Source: Hyphomicrobiales bacterium (GTDB lineage Bacteria; Pseudomonadota; Alphaproteobacteria; Rhizobiales; JACESI01). From it: 36,366 nucleotides of DNA. Of this stretch, positions 15,848-24,502 are shown piece after piece. The notes beneath the pieces were generated by a model. That model was not told where the DNA came from and did not search any database. It saw nothing but the letters and a program-made list of their open reading frames with translations. The position numbers were made by a program, and so were the translations under genes. Location: positions 1 through 36,366 of the forward strand of contig JBDWKL010000001.1 in NCBI GenBank assembly GCA_039973685.1, read 5' to 3'. How positions within the stretch are numbered: the first letter of the stretch is position 1; each line of letters starts with the position of its first letter.

Positions 15848-17356
15848 ATGACTTTGCTTCTGGGGATTGATAGCGGACTGACAATCACCAAGGCTGTTTT
15901 GTTTAATGCAGAAAATGGCGAACCAGTGGCTGTTGCCCGAAAAAAGGTGGCGCAGCTCCACCCACAAGACCATCATGTGGAAAGGGACTTGGAGACGCTT
16001 TGGGCAACGTGTGTCGAAGTCATACAACAAGTCATCACTAAAAGCGGCATCGACCCATCCCAAATTGCAGCTGTTTCCCAAACGGCCCATGGTGATGGGC
16101 TCTATTTGCTTGATAAAAATCAAAACCCTCTAGGCAATGGCTCATTGTCACTGGACAGTCGAGCCCATGACATTGTCGCGCAATGGCGCAGTGATGGAAC
16201 CGCCAAAAATAGCTTGGCTTTTTGCGGCCAAGAACCCGGTGTCTCTTCACCAGCCGCCATTCTTGCGTGGATCAAACAACACGAGCCTGAGCGCTATGCC
16301 AATATAGGCAGTGTCTTCTCCTGCAAAGACTACATTCGCTTTTGTCTCACCAATGCAATCGGGACGGATAGAACAGAAGCCAGCACCGCTTTTACCGATG
16401 TGCAAACTCAAGACTATTCCCCAAGAGCCACTGACATATTTGGTCTGGACGGTATTTTTGACTGTCTTGCGCCAATCTTAAATCCCACCGATGTTGCTGG
16501 CGTTGTGACACAACAAGCAGCCGATCAAACAGGCTTGAAAGCTGGCACACCAGTGGCTGTGGGCTTGCACGATGTTTGCGCGTCCGCGCTGGGCATCAAC
16601 GCCCATAAGCTGAATACTTTATCCATCATCGCGGGAACCTATTCGATCAATCAGGTTGTTTCAGCAAAGCCCATCACCAGCCCTCATTGGTTTTGCAGAA
16701 GCGCTGTTGAAGACAGCCTTTGGAACAATATGTCGATCTCGCCTGCATCCAGTGGAACCTATGATTGGTATGTGACAGCGCTTCTTGAAGGGGCTGACGG
16801 TGACCATGCCAAACGGGCCAAAGAGGCTGAAAGCATATTGCTTGATGGCACCAATTCCGTGTTCTTTCATCCGTTTTTATACGGATCGCCCTATGCACAG
16901 GACGCATCTGGAAGCCTTGTTGGTTTACGCGGCTGGCATGGTCAAGAACACATCACGGCTGCTGTGCTAGAAGGAATTGTGTTTAATCATTGTGTCCATA
17001 TCGAAAGACTAAGCGAGGCCTTTGACTTTGAAAAAGTATGCCTGACGGGTGGGATCTCGCGAAACCCCGCTGTGGCACAATATGTTGCAGACGCCATCAA
17101 TCAAGAAATCGACGTTGCTGACGTTGAAGAAGCCGCCTGCTGGGGTGTAGCCCTATGTGCTGGCGTCGCAGTTGGTTGCTTTGAGAATATGGCGGAAGCG
17201 GCTGCTAAAATTACACCGAAAACCACCATTTATCGGCCAGATGAGAACAGATCGGCCAAGGCCCGCAATCGGTTCGAAAGCTACAAAAGCCAAATCGTGC
17301 ATCTGAAAAACATATGGTCTGAATTAGATCGGTTGGAAAAAGGGCGCGAAAGCTAA
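15848..17356 (+). CDS. FGGY carbohydrate kinase, L-xylulokinase-like
   Basis: A 502-aa kinase of the FGGY superfamily. 'LLLGIDSGLTITKAVLF' is the N-terminal phosphate loop, 'GDGLYLLDKNQNPLGNGSLSLDSRA' carries the likely catalytic Asp, and 'VCLTGGISRNPAVAQYV' is the C-terminal adenosine motif. The stretches 'HEPERYANIGSVFSCKDYIRFCLT', 'GLKAGTPVAVGLHDV' and 'FFHPFLYGS' resemble E. coli LyxK more than EryA. The start is 1 bp after the eryD stop and the end overlaps the next gene (TAATG), so the three genes are translationally coupled. The substrate is unknown: a keto-pentose, a tetrulose, or a polyol such as threitol are candidates given the flavin dehydrogenase downstream. Confidence 0.82.
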   Translation: MTLLLGIDSGLTITKAVLFNAENGEPVAVARKKVAQLHPQDHHVERDLETLWATCVEVIQQVITKSGIDPSQIAAVSQTAHGDGLYLLDKNQNPLGNGSLSLDSRAHDIVAQWRSDGTAKNSLAFCGQEPGVSSPAAILAWIKQHEPERYANIGSVFSCKDYIRFCLTNAIGTDRTEASTAFTDVQTQDYSPRATDIFGLDGIFDCLAPILNPTDVAGVVTQQAADQTGLKAGTPVAVGLHDVCASALGINAHKLNTLSIIAGTYSINQVVSAKPITSPHWFCRSAVEDSLWNNMSISPASSGTYDWYVTALLEGADGDHAKRAKEAESILLDGTNSVFFHPFLYGSPYAQDASGSLVGLRGWHGQEHITAAVLEGIVFNHCVHIERLSEAFDFEKVCLTGGISRNPAVAQYVADAINQEIDVADVEEAACWGVALCAGVAVGCFENMAEAAAKITPKTTIYRPDENRSAKARNRFESYKSQIVHLKNIWSELDRLEKGRES

Positions 17357-19077
17357 TGGCACAATCAAAACCCTCAAGAAAACTGGATGCCCAATATGAT
17401 GTCGTCATCATAGGCGCAGGCATCAATGGCGCGGGCACCTTTCGGGAACTGTGTTTGCAAGGGCTCAAATGCCTTTTGATAGACAAATCAGACTTCAGCT
17501 CTGGAACAAGTGCGGCCCCGTCCAGACTTATCCATGGCGGTTTGAAATACATTGAAACGGGAGAGTTTCGTTTGGTGGCTGAATCCACATTGGAACGGAA
17601 CCTATTGTTAAAAAACGCCCGCCACTTCGTACGCCCTTTGCCAACCTACATCCCCGCCACCTCTTACTGGAAAGGTGTTGTGCCTGCCCTCAAGACCTTT
17701 TTAAAGCGCCCCTCTCCAATGCGCGCGCGCGGTGCATTTATCATCAAAGCAGGTCTCTTCATTTATGATTGGTATGGAAGGCGTGAAAGGACCATGCCAC
17801 GCCACCACATGCTGTTTGGCAAATCATTGCGCCGCTTCATGCCGTCCTTGTCGCCCAATGTGGTAGCACTTGGGCACTATTATGATGCGCTTATCACCCA
17901 GCCCGAACGTTTGGTTTTGGAGCTTGTGGAAGATGGTGAAGCTGCCTTTGAGGGATCAACAGCTCTCAACTATGCTCAAATCTCCTCCCTCCAAAATTCT
18001 GATCTCATTGTGGAAGACCTAATCACCAATGAGAAACACGCCCTCAGCGCCAAGTTTGTCATCAACGCTGCTGGTCCTTGGATTGATCATGTGAATGCAG
18101 TTTTAGGAGAAGAAACGCACTTCATTGGAGGCAATAAGGGGTCGCATGTTCTGTTAGATCATCCTGTTCTCGCAGAAATTCTTGGCGACAAAATGGTGTA
18201 TTTCGAAGGCGAAGATGGCCGCATCCTTCTGGCTTTTGTCTATCATGGGAAAGTGCTTGCTGGCTCAACTGACATTCCCTCAAAAGACCCTGATCTTGTC
18301 AGATGCAGCGATGATGAAGTCACCTATTTCTTTGATTGTTTGAAGCACCTGTTTCCAAAACTGGAATTTTTGCGTGAACAGATCGTTTTCACCTATTCCG
18401 GCATTCGCCCCTTACCAAATGCAAAGGGCCTGCCGCCTGGCATGGTCAGTCGGGATCATTCTATGCCCACGCTGGACCCAAGCGCAAAACGCCCTTTTCC
18501 AGTCATGTCTTTGGTTGGTGGTAAGTGGACCACCTTTCGCGCGTTTTCAGAACAGGTCGGCGACATGGTGTTGGCGCATCTGCAAAAGCCGCGCTTAAAG
18601 TCTAGCAAATATGAAGCGATTGGCGGCGGCAAAAAATACCCCAAAACTCTGTCAGAATTTCAGAAAATTTCCTATGGTCTACATACCGAATATGGAGTGG
18701 CCCAAAAGCACATAAACAATCTAATCAACCGATATGGATTGAAAAAAACCACGGCCATCCTCTCGTCCATGAACCAAAAAGAGCGCATCGAGCCGACACT
18801 TATTGCAGGCTTGCTTTTGGCTGAAATTCAGTGGGTTTGTCAGCATGAAAGTGTGCGGCATCTGGATGATTATATTCTTCGACGCACGGAGATAGCTTAC
18901 CAAGGGCTTACCTCTGAAGCTCTGAATTCGATCTCATCTGCAATCAGTCTCGCGTTAGGCTGGGACGAAGACAAATTGCATACAGAAAAAGCCCGTTTGG
19001 CAAACATCCTTTTCAATCACCACGGCATTCAGTGGGCCGACAACCGCGTCAGCTACATGTCTGAAGCGAACCTCTAA
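17356..19077 (+). CDS. GlpD-like FAD-dependent polyol-phosphate dehydrogenase
   Basis: A 573-aa flavoprotein of the glycerol-3-phosphate dehydrogenase/oxidase family, longer than EryB (503 aa). It has 'DVVIIGAGINGAGTFREL' (about 15-32), 'GTSAAPSRLIHGGLKYIETGEFRLV' (GlpD signature with A-A-P for the common S-S-R/K-x), 'VINAAGPWIDHVNAV', 'LAGSTDIPSKDP' and 'SLVGGKWTTFRAFSEQ'. The C-terminal domain spans about 420-573. It overlaps the kinase stop by 1 bp and has no other partner, so the pair should act in sequence, kinase then dehydrogenase, parallel to EryA/EryB. The substrate is probably another polyol phosphate; glycerol 3-phosphate is possible. Confidence 0.82.
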   Translation: MAQSKPSRKLDAQYDVVIIGAGINGAGTFRELCLQGLKCLLIDKSDFSSGTSAAPSRLIHGGLKYIETGEFRLVAESTLERNLLLKNARHFVRPLPTYIPATSYWKGVVPALKTFLKRPSPMRARGAFIIKAGLFIYDWYGRRERTMPRHHMLFGKSLRRFMPSLSPNVVALGHYYDALITQPERLVLELVEDGEAAFEGSTALNYAQISSLQNSDLIVEDLITNEKHALSAKFVINAAGPWIDHVNAVLGEETHFIGGNKGSHVLLDHPVLAEILGDKMVYFEGEDGRILLAFVYHGKVLAGSTDIPSKDPDLVRCSDDEVTYFFDCLKHLFPKLEFLREQIVFTYSGIRPLPNAKGLPPGMVSRDHSMPTLDPSAKRPFPVMSLVGGKWTTFRAFSEQVGDMVLAHLQKPRLKSSKYEAIGGGKKYPKTLSEFQKISYGLHTEYGVAQKHINNLINRYGLKKTTAILSSMNQKERIEPTLIAGLLLAEIQWVCQHESVRHLDDYILRRTEIAYQGLTSEALNSISSAISLALGWDEDKLHTEKARLANILFNHHGIQWADNRVSYMSEANL

Positions 19078-19136
19078 ACTGCATTGTCAATCCAATTTAG
19101 AAACATGGTTGCAATCCAAAGTGATTGCCATAAGTG

Positions 19137-19156
19137 CGGCAAGCGGAGCCTTGCCG
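19137..19156. repeat. Hairpin in the convergent gap after the second ery dehydrogenase
   Basis: CGGCAAG (19137-19143) and CTTGCCG (19150-19156) form a perfect 7-bp stem around CGGAGC. There is no T-run on either strand, so it is not a classic terminator, though it could help 3'-end formation in this 244-bp gap between convergent operons. The rest of the gap shows no gene. Confidence 0.35.
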
Positions 19157-19321
19157 AAAGGGACGGACCTACAAGCAGGCCCAATTCATTTAACTCCTAT
19201 GTCATTCTCGGACGTCCAAGCCACGATCTGTATCCCCGTGATGTGACACCTAAGATAAGTCAAAGTCGGTCAATTGGAATGTGTTTGCGTGCCATCCTGA
19301 TCAACAGCACCCCAAATTCAA

Positions 19322-20818
19322 TTAACGTGATAACGCCTTCGCACGATGTGCGCGGTAGCTTGGTAAGATCACCAAGATCACGGCGATAACAAGCAATCCC
19401 AATGTCATCGGACGTTCCCAGATAAAGGCAATTCCGTCATATAACTGCATGGAGCGTGAGAAATTATCCTCCAGCATCCCACCTAAGATGAAGCCAATCA
19501 GTAACGGTGCCAGCGGATAGTCTGCAAATTTCAAGGCCGTTGCACAGATACCGAAACCTACCAGTATCAACAATTCCGTGGCGTTGTTTTGTCCGATATA
19601 GGCCCCCATCAGCGTGAAAAACAAAATGAACGGGATCAGGTAATTACGCGGCACAGCCAGTACTTTGGCTATGTAGGGGATCAACGGCAGATTAAGAATT
19701 AGCAAGACCAGATTGCCAATAAACATCGACATGATCACGGCCCAGAATATCTGAGGTTCGTCTATCATCAGGCGCGGCCCAGGTGTAACATTGAGAGCAA
19801 GTAATGCACCGAGCAAAATAGCAGTGGTCCCCGAGCCTGGGATGCCAAGCGTTAGCAACGGAACGAACGAACCCGTACAAGCTGCATTGTTTGCCGTTTC
19901 AGGTGCCGCGAGGCCTTTGATAGACCCTTTGCCAAACTCATCTTGTTCCTCTTTCTTCGCGATATTTCTTTCAACCGCATAGCCAAGAAAACTTGCGATT
20001 GTCGCCCCAGCGCCAGGCAGAACGCCAATGAAAAAACCTTGGATTGATTGGCGACCAATGACCGGCGCAATAGCCTTTGCTTCCGCGCGATTAATTCGCA
20101 AATCTTTGATTTCACTATCACTCCCCGCGCCAAGATTCTTTGGCTTGAGAACCAGAAAGACTGCCTCAGGTAAAGCAAACATTGCCATGGCCAGCGTGAT
20201 GAAACCAAATCCCGACTGCAAATCCAAAATGCCCATGGTAAAGCGCGGCAGATTGAATAATGCCCCCTCACCAACAGTTGCCATAATAAGACCCAACAGT
20301 GTCATAAGCAGCGCCTTGGCTACCTGACCAGTTCCAGCGAATGCCGCAATCGCGGACAGACCCACAACCATGAGTGCAAAATACTCAGCCGAATGAAAAA
20401 GCAGTGCAACAGAAGACAAGGCTGGGGCAAAAACCAAAAGCAAGAGCGCGCCTATTGAACCGCCTGCGAAACTTGAAATCGCAGCAATGGTCAAAGCCTT
20501 GCCTGCTTTACCCTGCTTCGCCATCGGGTAGCCATCAAAGCTACTGGCGACAGTGCCCGCGACACCTGGCGCATTGAGCAATATTGAAGATGTTGAACCA
20601 CCAAATATCGCGCCGTAATAAACGCCCGCCAAAAGAATGAGAGCGGCGGAAGGGTCACCGATGGAAATTGCGATCGGTATCATGATGGCAATGATCGACA
20701 TTGGACCAAGGCCCGGCAACATACCGATAAATGTCCCGATCAGGCATCCGCCTATGACCATCAGCAGGTTTTGGAGCGAAAATGCAGTTTGTAAACCAGT
20801 TAGAAGTCCCTCTAGCAT
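19322..20818 (-). CDS. tctA: Tripartite tricarboxylate transporter, large membrane subunit TctA
   Basis: A 498-aa integral membrane protein of the TctA family with about 10-12 hydrophobic segments. Diagnostic motifs are 'GTFIGMLPGLGPMSIIAIMIPI' near 25, 'GGSTSSILLNAPGVAGTVASSFDGYPMAK' near 75, and 'GFFIGVLPGAGATIASFLGYAVE' in the second repeat. ATG 20818 (MLEGLLTG) is chosen because it begins 1 bp after the tctB stop; an in-frame start at 20890 lies within tctB. It forms the ion-coupled channel of a binding-protein-dependent secondary transporter for tricarboxylates or similar acids. Substrate unknown. Confidence 0.92.
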   Translation of the reverse strand: MLEGLLTGLQTAFSLQNLLMVIGGCLIGTFIGMLPGLGPMSIIAIMIPIAISIGDPSAALILLAGVYYGAIFGGSTSSILLNAPGVAGTVASSFDGYPMAKQGKAGKALTIAAISSFAGGSIGALLLLVFAPALSSVALLFHSAEYFALMVVGLSAIAAFAGTGQVAKALLMTLLGLIMATVGEGALFNLPRFTMGILDLQSGFGFITLAMAMFALPEAVFLVLKPKNLGAGSDSEIKDLRINRAEAKAIAPVIGRQSIQGFFIGVLPGAGATIASFLGYAVERNIAKKEEQDEFGKGSIKGLAAPETANNAACTGSFVPLLTLGIPGSGTTAILLGALLALNVTPGPRLMIDEPQIFWAVIMSMFIGNLVLLILNLPLIPYIAKVLAVPRNYLIPFILFFTLMGAYIGQNNATELLILVGFGICATALKFADYPLAPLLIGFILGGMLEDNFSRSMQLYDGIAFIWERPMTLGLLVIAVILVILPSYRAHRAKALSR

Positions 20819-20819
20819 G

Positions 20820-21302
20820 TCAGCCTCCAAAAATTCCGGGAAGGGGTCGCATATAAATGCCCAGTACCTCTTGTACGAGATACCAAACAAAACCTGTGGC
20901 TACGGCAGCAATAAGGATCATCATATGCCACTTACGTTCGCCCAAAATAAATGCACCTAGGATCAAAAATCCCGAGGTAGAAATTAAAAATCCTACTGGT
21001 CGTAATGAGAGCGCATAAACAACCATCAAGCCCAACAAGAGAAGAGCTTGTCCAAGATGATAGTCGGTCAAACGGCGGTAATCGATTTCACCAATCTTTT
21101 CCTCGCCCTTTTCTAAACCGAACAAAATGACGGCGGATGCAATTATGCCCAAAACGGACAACATCTTCGGAAACGTGCTGGGCCAGACAGGGTTGCGCTT
21201 CATGAAAGGCGCAAGCTGCGCATCCATTGTGAACCAAGCCGCATATCCATAAACTATGCAGATACCCAGCAGTAATAGAGCGATCCAACGATCAAGTGTC
21301 AC
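20820..21302 (-). CDS. tctB: Tripartite tricarboxylate transporter, small membrane subunit TctB
   Basis: A 160-aa protein with four hydrophobic segments (about 6-26, 45-62, 85-105, and a 110-145 pair), the TctB pattern. It ends 1 bp before tctA and starts about 80 bp after tctC. The family is poorly conserved; the call rests on length, membrane layout, and its position between tctC and tctA. The start ATG 21302 is the only good one. Confidence 0.85.
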   Translation of the reverse strand: MTLDRWIALLLLGICIVYGYAAWFTMDAQLAPFMKRNPVWPSTFPKMLSVLGIIASAVILFGLEKGEEKIGEIDYRRLTDYHLGQALLLLGLMVVYALSLRPVGFLISTSGFLILGAFILGERKWHMMILIAAVATGFVWYLVQEVLGIYMRPLPGIFGG

Positions 21303-21384
21303 AATAGCCTCCCATATTCATAACAGCGCAGCGAATGCTGCGTTTTGTGGCAGGGTAATTACTCACCCCGCCAATCAGCCAAAT

Positions 21385-22368
21385 CTAAAGAAAGCCCAAC
21401 TTCTTCATCAAATCGCCAATTACTTTCTCCTGATTTTCCAAGAAAGCTTTGAAGTCATCTCCTGAATTATGAATGTTCACCCAACCATTGCGAACACGCA
21501 CCTCTTCCCATTCAGGTGTTTCATACATTTTTGCTAGGGCCTGCTGGTACACCGCAAGCTTATCTGCTGGCAGACCAGGGGCCGCAAAGAACCCGCGCCA
21601 GTTGACGAACGTGGTATCAATGCCCTGCTCTTTCATGGTCTTGGCATCTGGTGCTGCATCGATCCGTTTGTCAGATGTAACGCCAATGATTTTGACTTCA
21701 CCTGCATTTGCAAGATCAACAGCTTCGGAGAACCCAGTTGAGATCGCGGTGATTTCACCTGAAAGAAGCGCGGCCATTGCTTTACCGCCCGCGTCATAAG
21801 GTATGTATTTTACAGCCAAGGCATCTTTGCCTGCTGCTTCCATGACCATAGCCGCAACCAAGTGGTCCATGCCTCCAGGTACAGAACCGCCGCCAATAGC
21901 AATCGCTTTTGGATCGGCATCATAGGCTGCCATCAGCCCTTCCATCGAATTGATAGAGCTATCTTTTCCGACAACCAAAGCCGCGTAATCACCAATTGTT
22001 CCAGAGACGAGCGAAAGGTCCCGGAAGTTATGCGGGAAGACGCCAGTAAGTGAGCGGATTACGATTGGTGTTGAGTTGACCATCAACGTACCATGATTGC
22101 TATCGGCATTTTCAATTAGGAAGCCGATCGCTTTACCGCCGCCGCCGCCTGACATGTTTTCGAAGGAAGCTGTTCCAACAATTCCCGATTTGGTCAGTGC
22201 TTCGCCTGTACCGCGAGCTGTGCCGTCCCAGCCACCACCGGCGCCGCCGGGGATAAGAAAGTGAATGCTGTCAAGAACCTTGTGTCCGTCCGCAAATACT
22301 GGTCCTGCAAATGCAAAAACAGTCGCGGCGGCCAAAAGCGTTCGACGTCCCAGTTTCAAAAATTTCAT
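21385..22368 (-). CDS. tctC: Bug-family periplasmic binding protein TctC
   Basis: A 327-aa solute receptor of the tripartite tricarboxylate transporter. A signal peptide covers about residues 1-26 and ends near 'PVFA-DG'. The mature protein begins 'VLDSIHFLIPGGAGGGWDGTARGTGEAL', the Bug-family ligand loop, followed by 'GGGGKAIGFLIENADSNHGTLMV'. The Gly-rich loops typically bind carboxylates through backbone amides and water. ATG 22368 has GGGAGGAT upstream; an earlier start at 22401 lacks one. It is first in tctCBA, divergent from tctD. Its ligand is not predictable from sequence. Confidence 0.9.
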   Translation of the reverse strand: MKFLKLGRRTLLAAATVFAFAGPVFADGHKVLDSIHFLIPGGAGGGWDGTARGTGEALTKSGIVGTASFENMSGGGGGKAIGFLIENADSNHGTLMVNSTPIVIRSLTGVFPHNFRDLSLVSGTIGDYAALVVGKDSSINSMEGLMAAYDADPKAIAIGGGSVPGGMDHLVAAMVMEAAGKDALAVKYIPYDAGGKAMAALLSGEITAISTGFSEAVDLANAGEVKIIGVTSDKRIDAAPDAKTMKEQGIDTTFVNWRGFFAAPGLPADKLAVYQQALAKMYETPEWEEVRVRNGWVNIHNSGDDFKAFLENQEKVIGDLMKKLGFL

Positions 22369-22464
22369 GCTATCCTCCCGTTTGACAACCATCCTCAACA
22401 TGGTTCAGTAATAATAATTATAAGCATGCAAACCTGACATAGACCTGTCACGGCACAACCAAGA
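22369..22464. promoter_or_regulatory. Divergent tctC/tctD promoter region with two inverted repeats
   Basis: The 96-108-bp gap contains AACCAT/ATGGTT (22387-22405, 7-bp spacer), the AT-rich run TAATAATAATTATAA, and TGACA/TGTCA (22435-22450, 6-bp spacer). One or both are candidate TctD sites controlling transport in response to the substrate. No clear -35/-10 pair is visible. Confidence 0.45.
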
Positions 22465-22476
22465 ATGATCACGACG

Positions 22477-23142
22477 ATGAAATTCCTGTTGGTTGAAGAC
22501 AATTCAGAATTGGCAAATGCGATTTCTTCGCGGATGCAATTGGACGGGCATGTGGTTGATCGTGCTGCGAACTTTTCGGACGCCGTCGCATTTTCGGAAG
22601 CCGAAGATTACGACCTTATTTTATTAGATATTATGCTGCCTGATGGTGATGGAAGAACGTTTTTAAAACTCCATCGAGAAGGCTCCAAGGACACGCCCGT
22701 CATCGTATTGACCGCCCGAAGCGAGGTATCTGACCGCGTTACCATGCTTGATCTTGGGGCGGATGACTACCTAACCAAACCATTTGACCACAATGAACTG
22801 GAAGCCCGATGTCGTGCAGTTTTAAGGCGCAGGGTTGGAAACTCTCAAACCGTAATCGAAGTTGCAGACGTAACGTTTGACCCCGTTGCTGGAGACCTGT
22901 CAGTCGCAGGGGAAACAGTGGGCCTTCGAAACAGGGAACTGCGTTTATTGGAGATTTTGATTAACTCTCCAGGTCAGGTTTTTTCGAAACAAAAGTTAGC
23001 AGATCGATTATTCTCGTATGACAATGGCGTGTCGGAAAATGCTATTGAAGTGTATATCGGGCGGCTTCGTCGTCACCTCGAACATTCCGTTTTGACGATT
23101 ACAACTCTCCGCGGTTTGGGTTACAGGCTAGAACATGAATGA
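22477..23142 (+). CDS. tctD: OmpR-family response regulator TctD
   Basis: A 221-aa regulator starting 'MKFLLVEDNSELA'. An in-frame ATG at 22465 would add four residues; neither has a ribosome site and homologues start at the MKFLLVEDN position. The receiver domain has the phospho-acceptor Asp in 'LILLDIMLPDGDG' (about residue 51), the switch Thr in 'VIVLTARSE', and Lys in 'DDYLTKPFD'. The winged-helix domain includes 'LRNRELRLLEILINSPGQVFSKQ' and 'ENAIEVYIGRLRRHL'. It overlaps tctE by 8 bp and is divergent from tctCBA, its likely target. Confidence 0.9.
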   Translation: MKFLLVEDNSELANAISSRMQLDGHVVDRAANFSDAVAFSEAEDYDLILLDIMLPDGDGRTFLKLHREGSKDTPVIVLTARSEVSDRVTMLDLGADDYLTKPFDHNELEARCRAVLRRRVGNSQTVIEVADVTFDPVAGDLSVAGETVGLRNRELRLLEILINSPGQVFSKQKLADRLFSYDNGVSENAIEVYIGRLRRHLEHSVLTITTLRGLGYRLEHE

Positions 23143-24502
23143 CAAGCAAAGGGTCGTCGGGTCTCTTCGAAATCAACTAGCACTTACCCTGATTGGGGGG
23201 GCTGCAGTGCTTGCGATATTGTTGTTTTTCCTAATCCGAGCTTATGCGGTGCAAATTGCGCAAGTTGGCCAAGACAACATTTTAGGAGCATCCGTTACTT
23301 CCATCTTGCAAGCAGCAAACAGCAAAGACGGCCAAATTGAAATTGATATTCCCTATGCCTCTTTTTCGATGTTGCGCACCCCATCAGATGATCGGGTCTT
23401 TTATGCAATTTATCAAGACGACCAGTTTTTGTCTGGTTATGAGGACCTTCAGTTAGTTGAGAATTTACGTGATCGCGAAAGCTCTTTTGCATCCCAAACG
23501 TTCAGGGGCGATTTGTTCCGTCTAGCGTCGGCGACGCGAATACTGGTTGGGCCAAACGCGCGGACGAAAATCACTGTTGTTGTTGCGCAATCAAAAGACG
23601 CTCTTTCTGGAGCCTTGGCAGCGATTTCAAAAAACGCTGCGATCTTTGGCGTGGGCTTTTTTATGTTGGCTGCAGCGCTTTCTTTTTGGGCGACGGCCTC
23701 CACGATCGGGCAGCTCAAGAAGCTTACTGGCGCAGTGACACGTCGCGGACCACAAGACCTACGACCCTTTCTTCAATCTGTTCCCTCAGAGATGACCCCG
23801 CTTGTCGATGCGCTTAATACTTTGGTGAAACGTCTTGATCGAGCATTGAAGCAATCTGAAGATTTTATCGCGGAGGCTGCACACCGAATTCGCACACCCC
23901 TTGCAACCGTGCGTTCACACGCAGAGGGAACCTTGATGCGGGTTGAAAAACCAGAAAATCGCCAAGCCCTTCGATCCATGGTTCATGCCATTGATGAAAG
24001 TTCCCGCGCAGCCACCCAACTGCTCGACCATGCGATCATTAGTTTTCGGGCAGATCAATTAGAAACGAAAACGATTAATCTCGTTGAACTTATCAGTGAC
24101 TTGGTGATGCAAATGTCGCCAATTGCCGAGATGAACGATCTGGAATTTCAAGTGAGCGGGCCAGATGAGGTAAGCTGCAAATGCGACCCCATACTTTTAC
24201 AAAATGCGATCCGAAATCTGCTCGACAATGCAATTAAGTATGCCCCCGATACAAGCATTGTGACCCTGCATGTCGGCAAATCATCGAAGGCATTTGTAAC
24301 CGTATGTGACGAAGGCCCTGGCTTTCCACCCGATCAACTAGACCAGCTCGCAGAGCGGTTCAAGCGCGGGCAGAACGCAGAGGGGAAAATTGGATCAGGA
24401 CTGGGGCTTACCATTGCCCGAGATGTGGCGATTGCCCATGGCGGAAAGCTCGAATTAGCAAACCGCAGTGAGGGGGGTGCATGCGTTTCTTTATCGTTAT
24501 AA
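23135..24502 (+). CDS. tctE: Sensor histidine kinase TctE
   Basis: A 455-aa inner-membrane kinase. Two membrane helices (about 14-31 and 165-187) flank a periplasmic TctE-N sensor domain. A HAMP-like linker leads to the phospho-acceptor His in 'EAAHRIRTPLATVRSHAEG' near 250. The ATPase domain has N box 'LLQNAIRNLLDNAIKYAPD', G1 'CDEGPGFPPD', and G2 'GSGLGLTIARDV'. The start overlaps tctD by 8 bp, and the last 22 bp overlap the start of the binding-protein gene, so the three are one operon. It probably senses the transporter substrate. Confidence 0.9.
   Translation: MNDKQRVVGSLRNQLALTLIGGAAVLAILLFFLIRAYAVQIAQVGQDNILGASVTSILQAANSKDGQIEIDIPYASFSMLRTPSDDRVFYAIYQDDQFLSGYEDLQLVENLRDRESSFASQTFRGDLFRLASATRILVGPNARTKITVVVAQSKDALSGALAAISKNAAIFGVGFFMLAAALSFWATASTIGQLKKLTGAVTRRGPQDLRPFLQSVPSEMTPLVDALNTLVKRLDRALKQSEDFIAEAAHRIRTPLATVRSHAEGTLMRVEKPENRQALRSMVHAIDESSRAATQLLDHAIISFRADQLETKTINLVELISDLVMQMSPIAEMNDLEFQVSGPDEVSCKCDPILLQNAIRNLLDNAIKYAPDTSIVTLHVGKSSKAFVTVCDEGPGFPPDQLDQLAERFKRGQNAEGKIGSGLGLTIARDVAIAHGGKLELANRSEGGACVSLSL

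Noticed and set aside
19137-19156. Perfect hairpin as intrinsic terminator
   Set aside because: No T-run follows on either strand, so it is listed only as a repeat.
19084-19389. 101-codon plus-strand frame after the GlpD-like gene
   Set aside because: It runs into the tctA end on the other strand and shows no family features or ribosome site.
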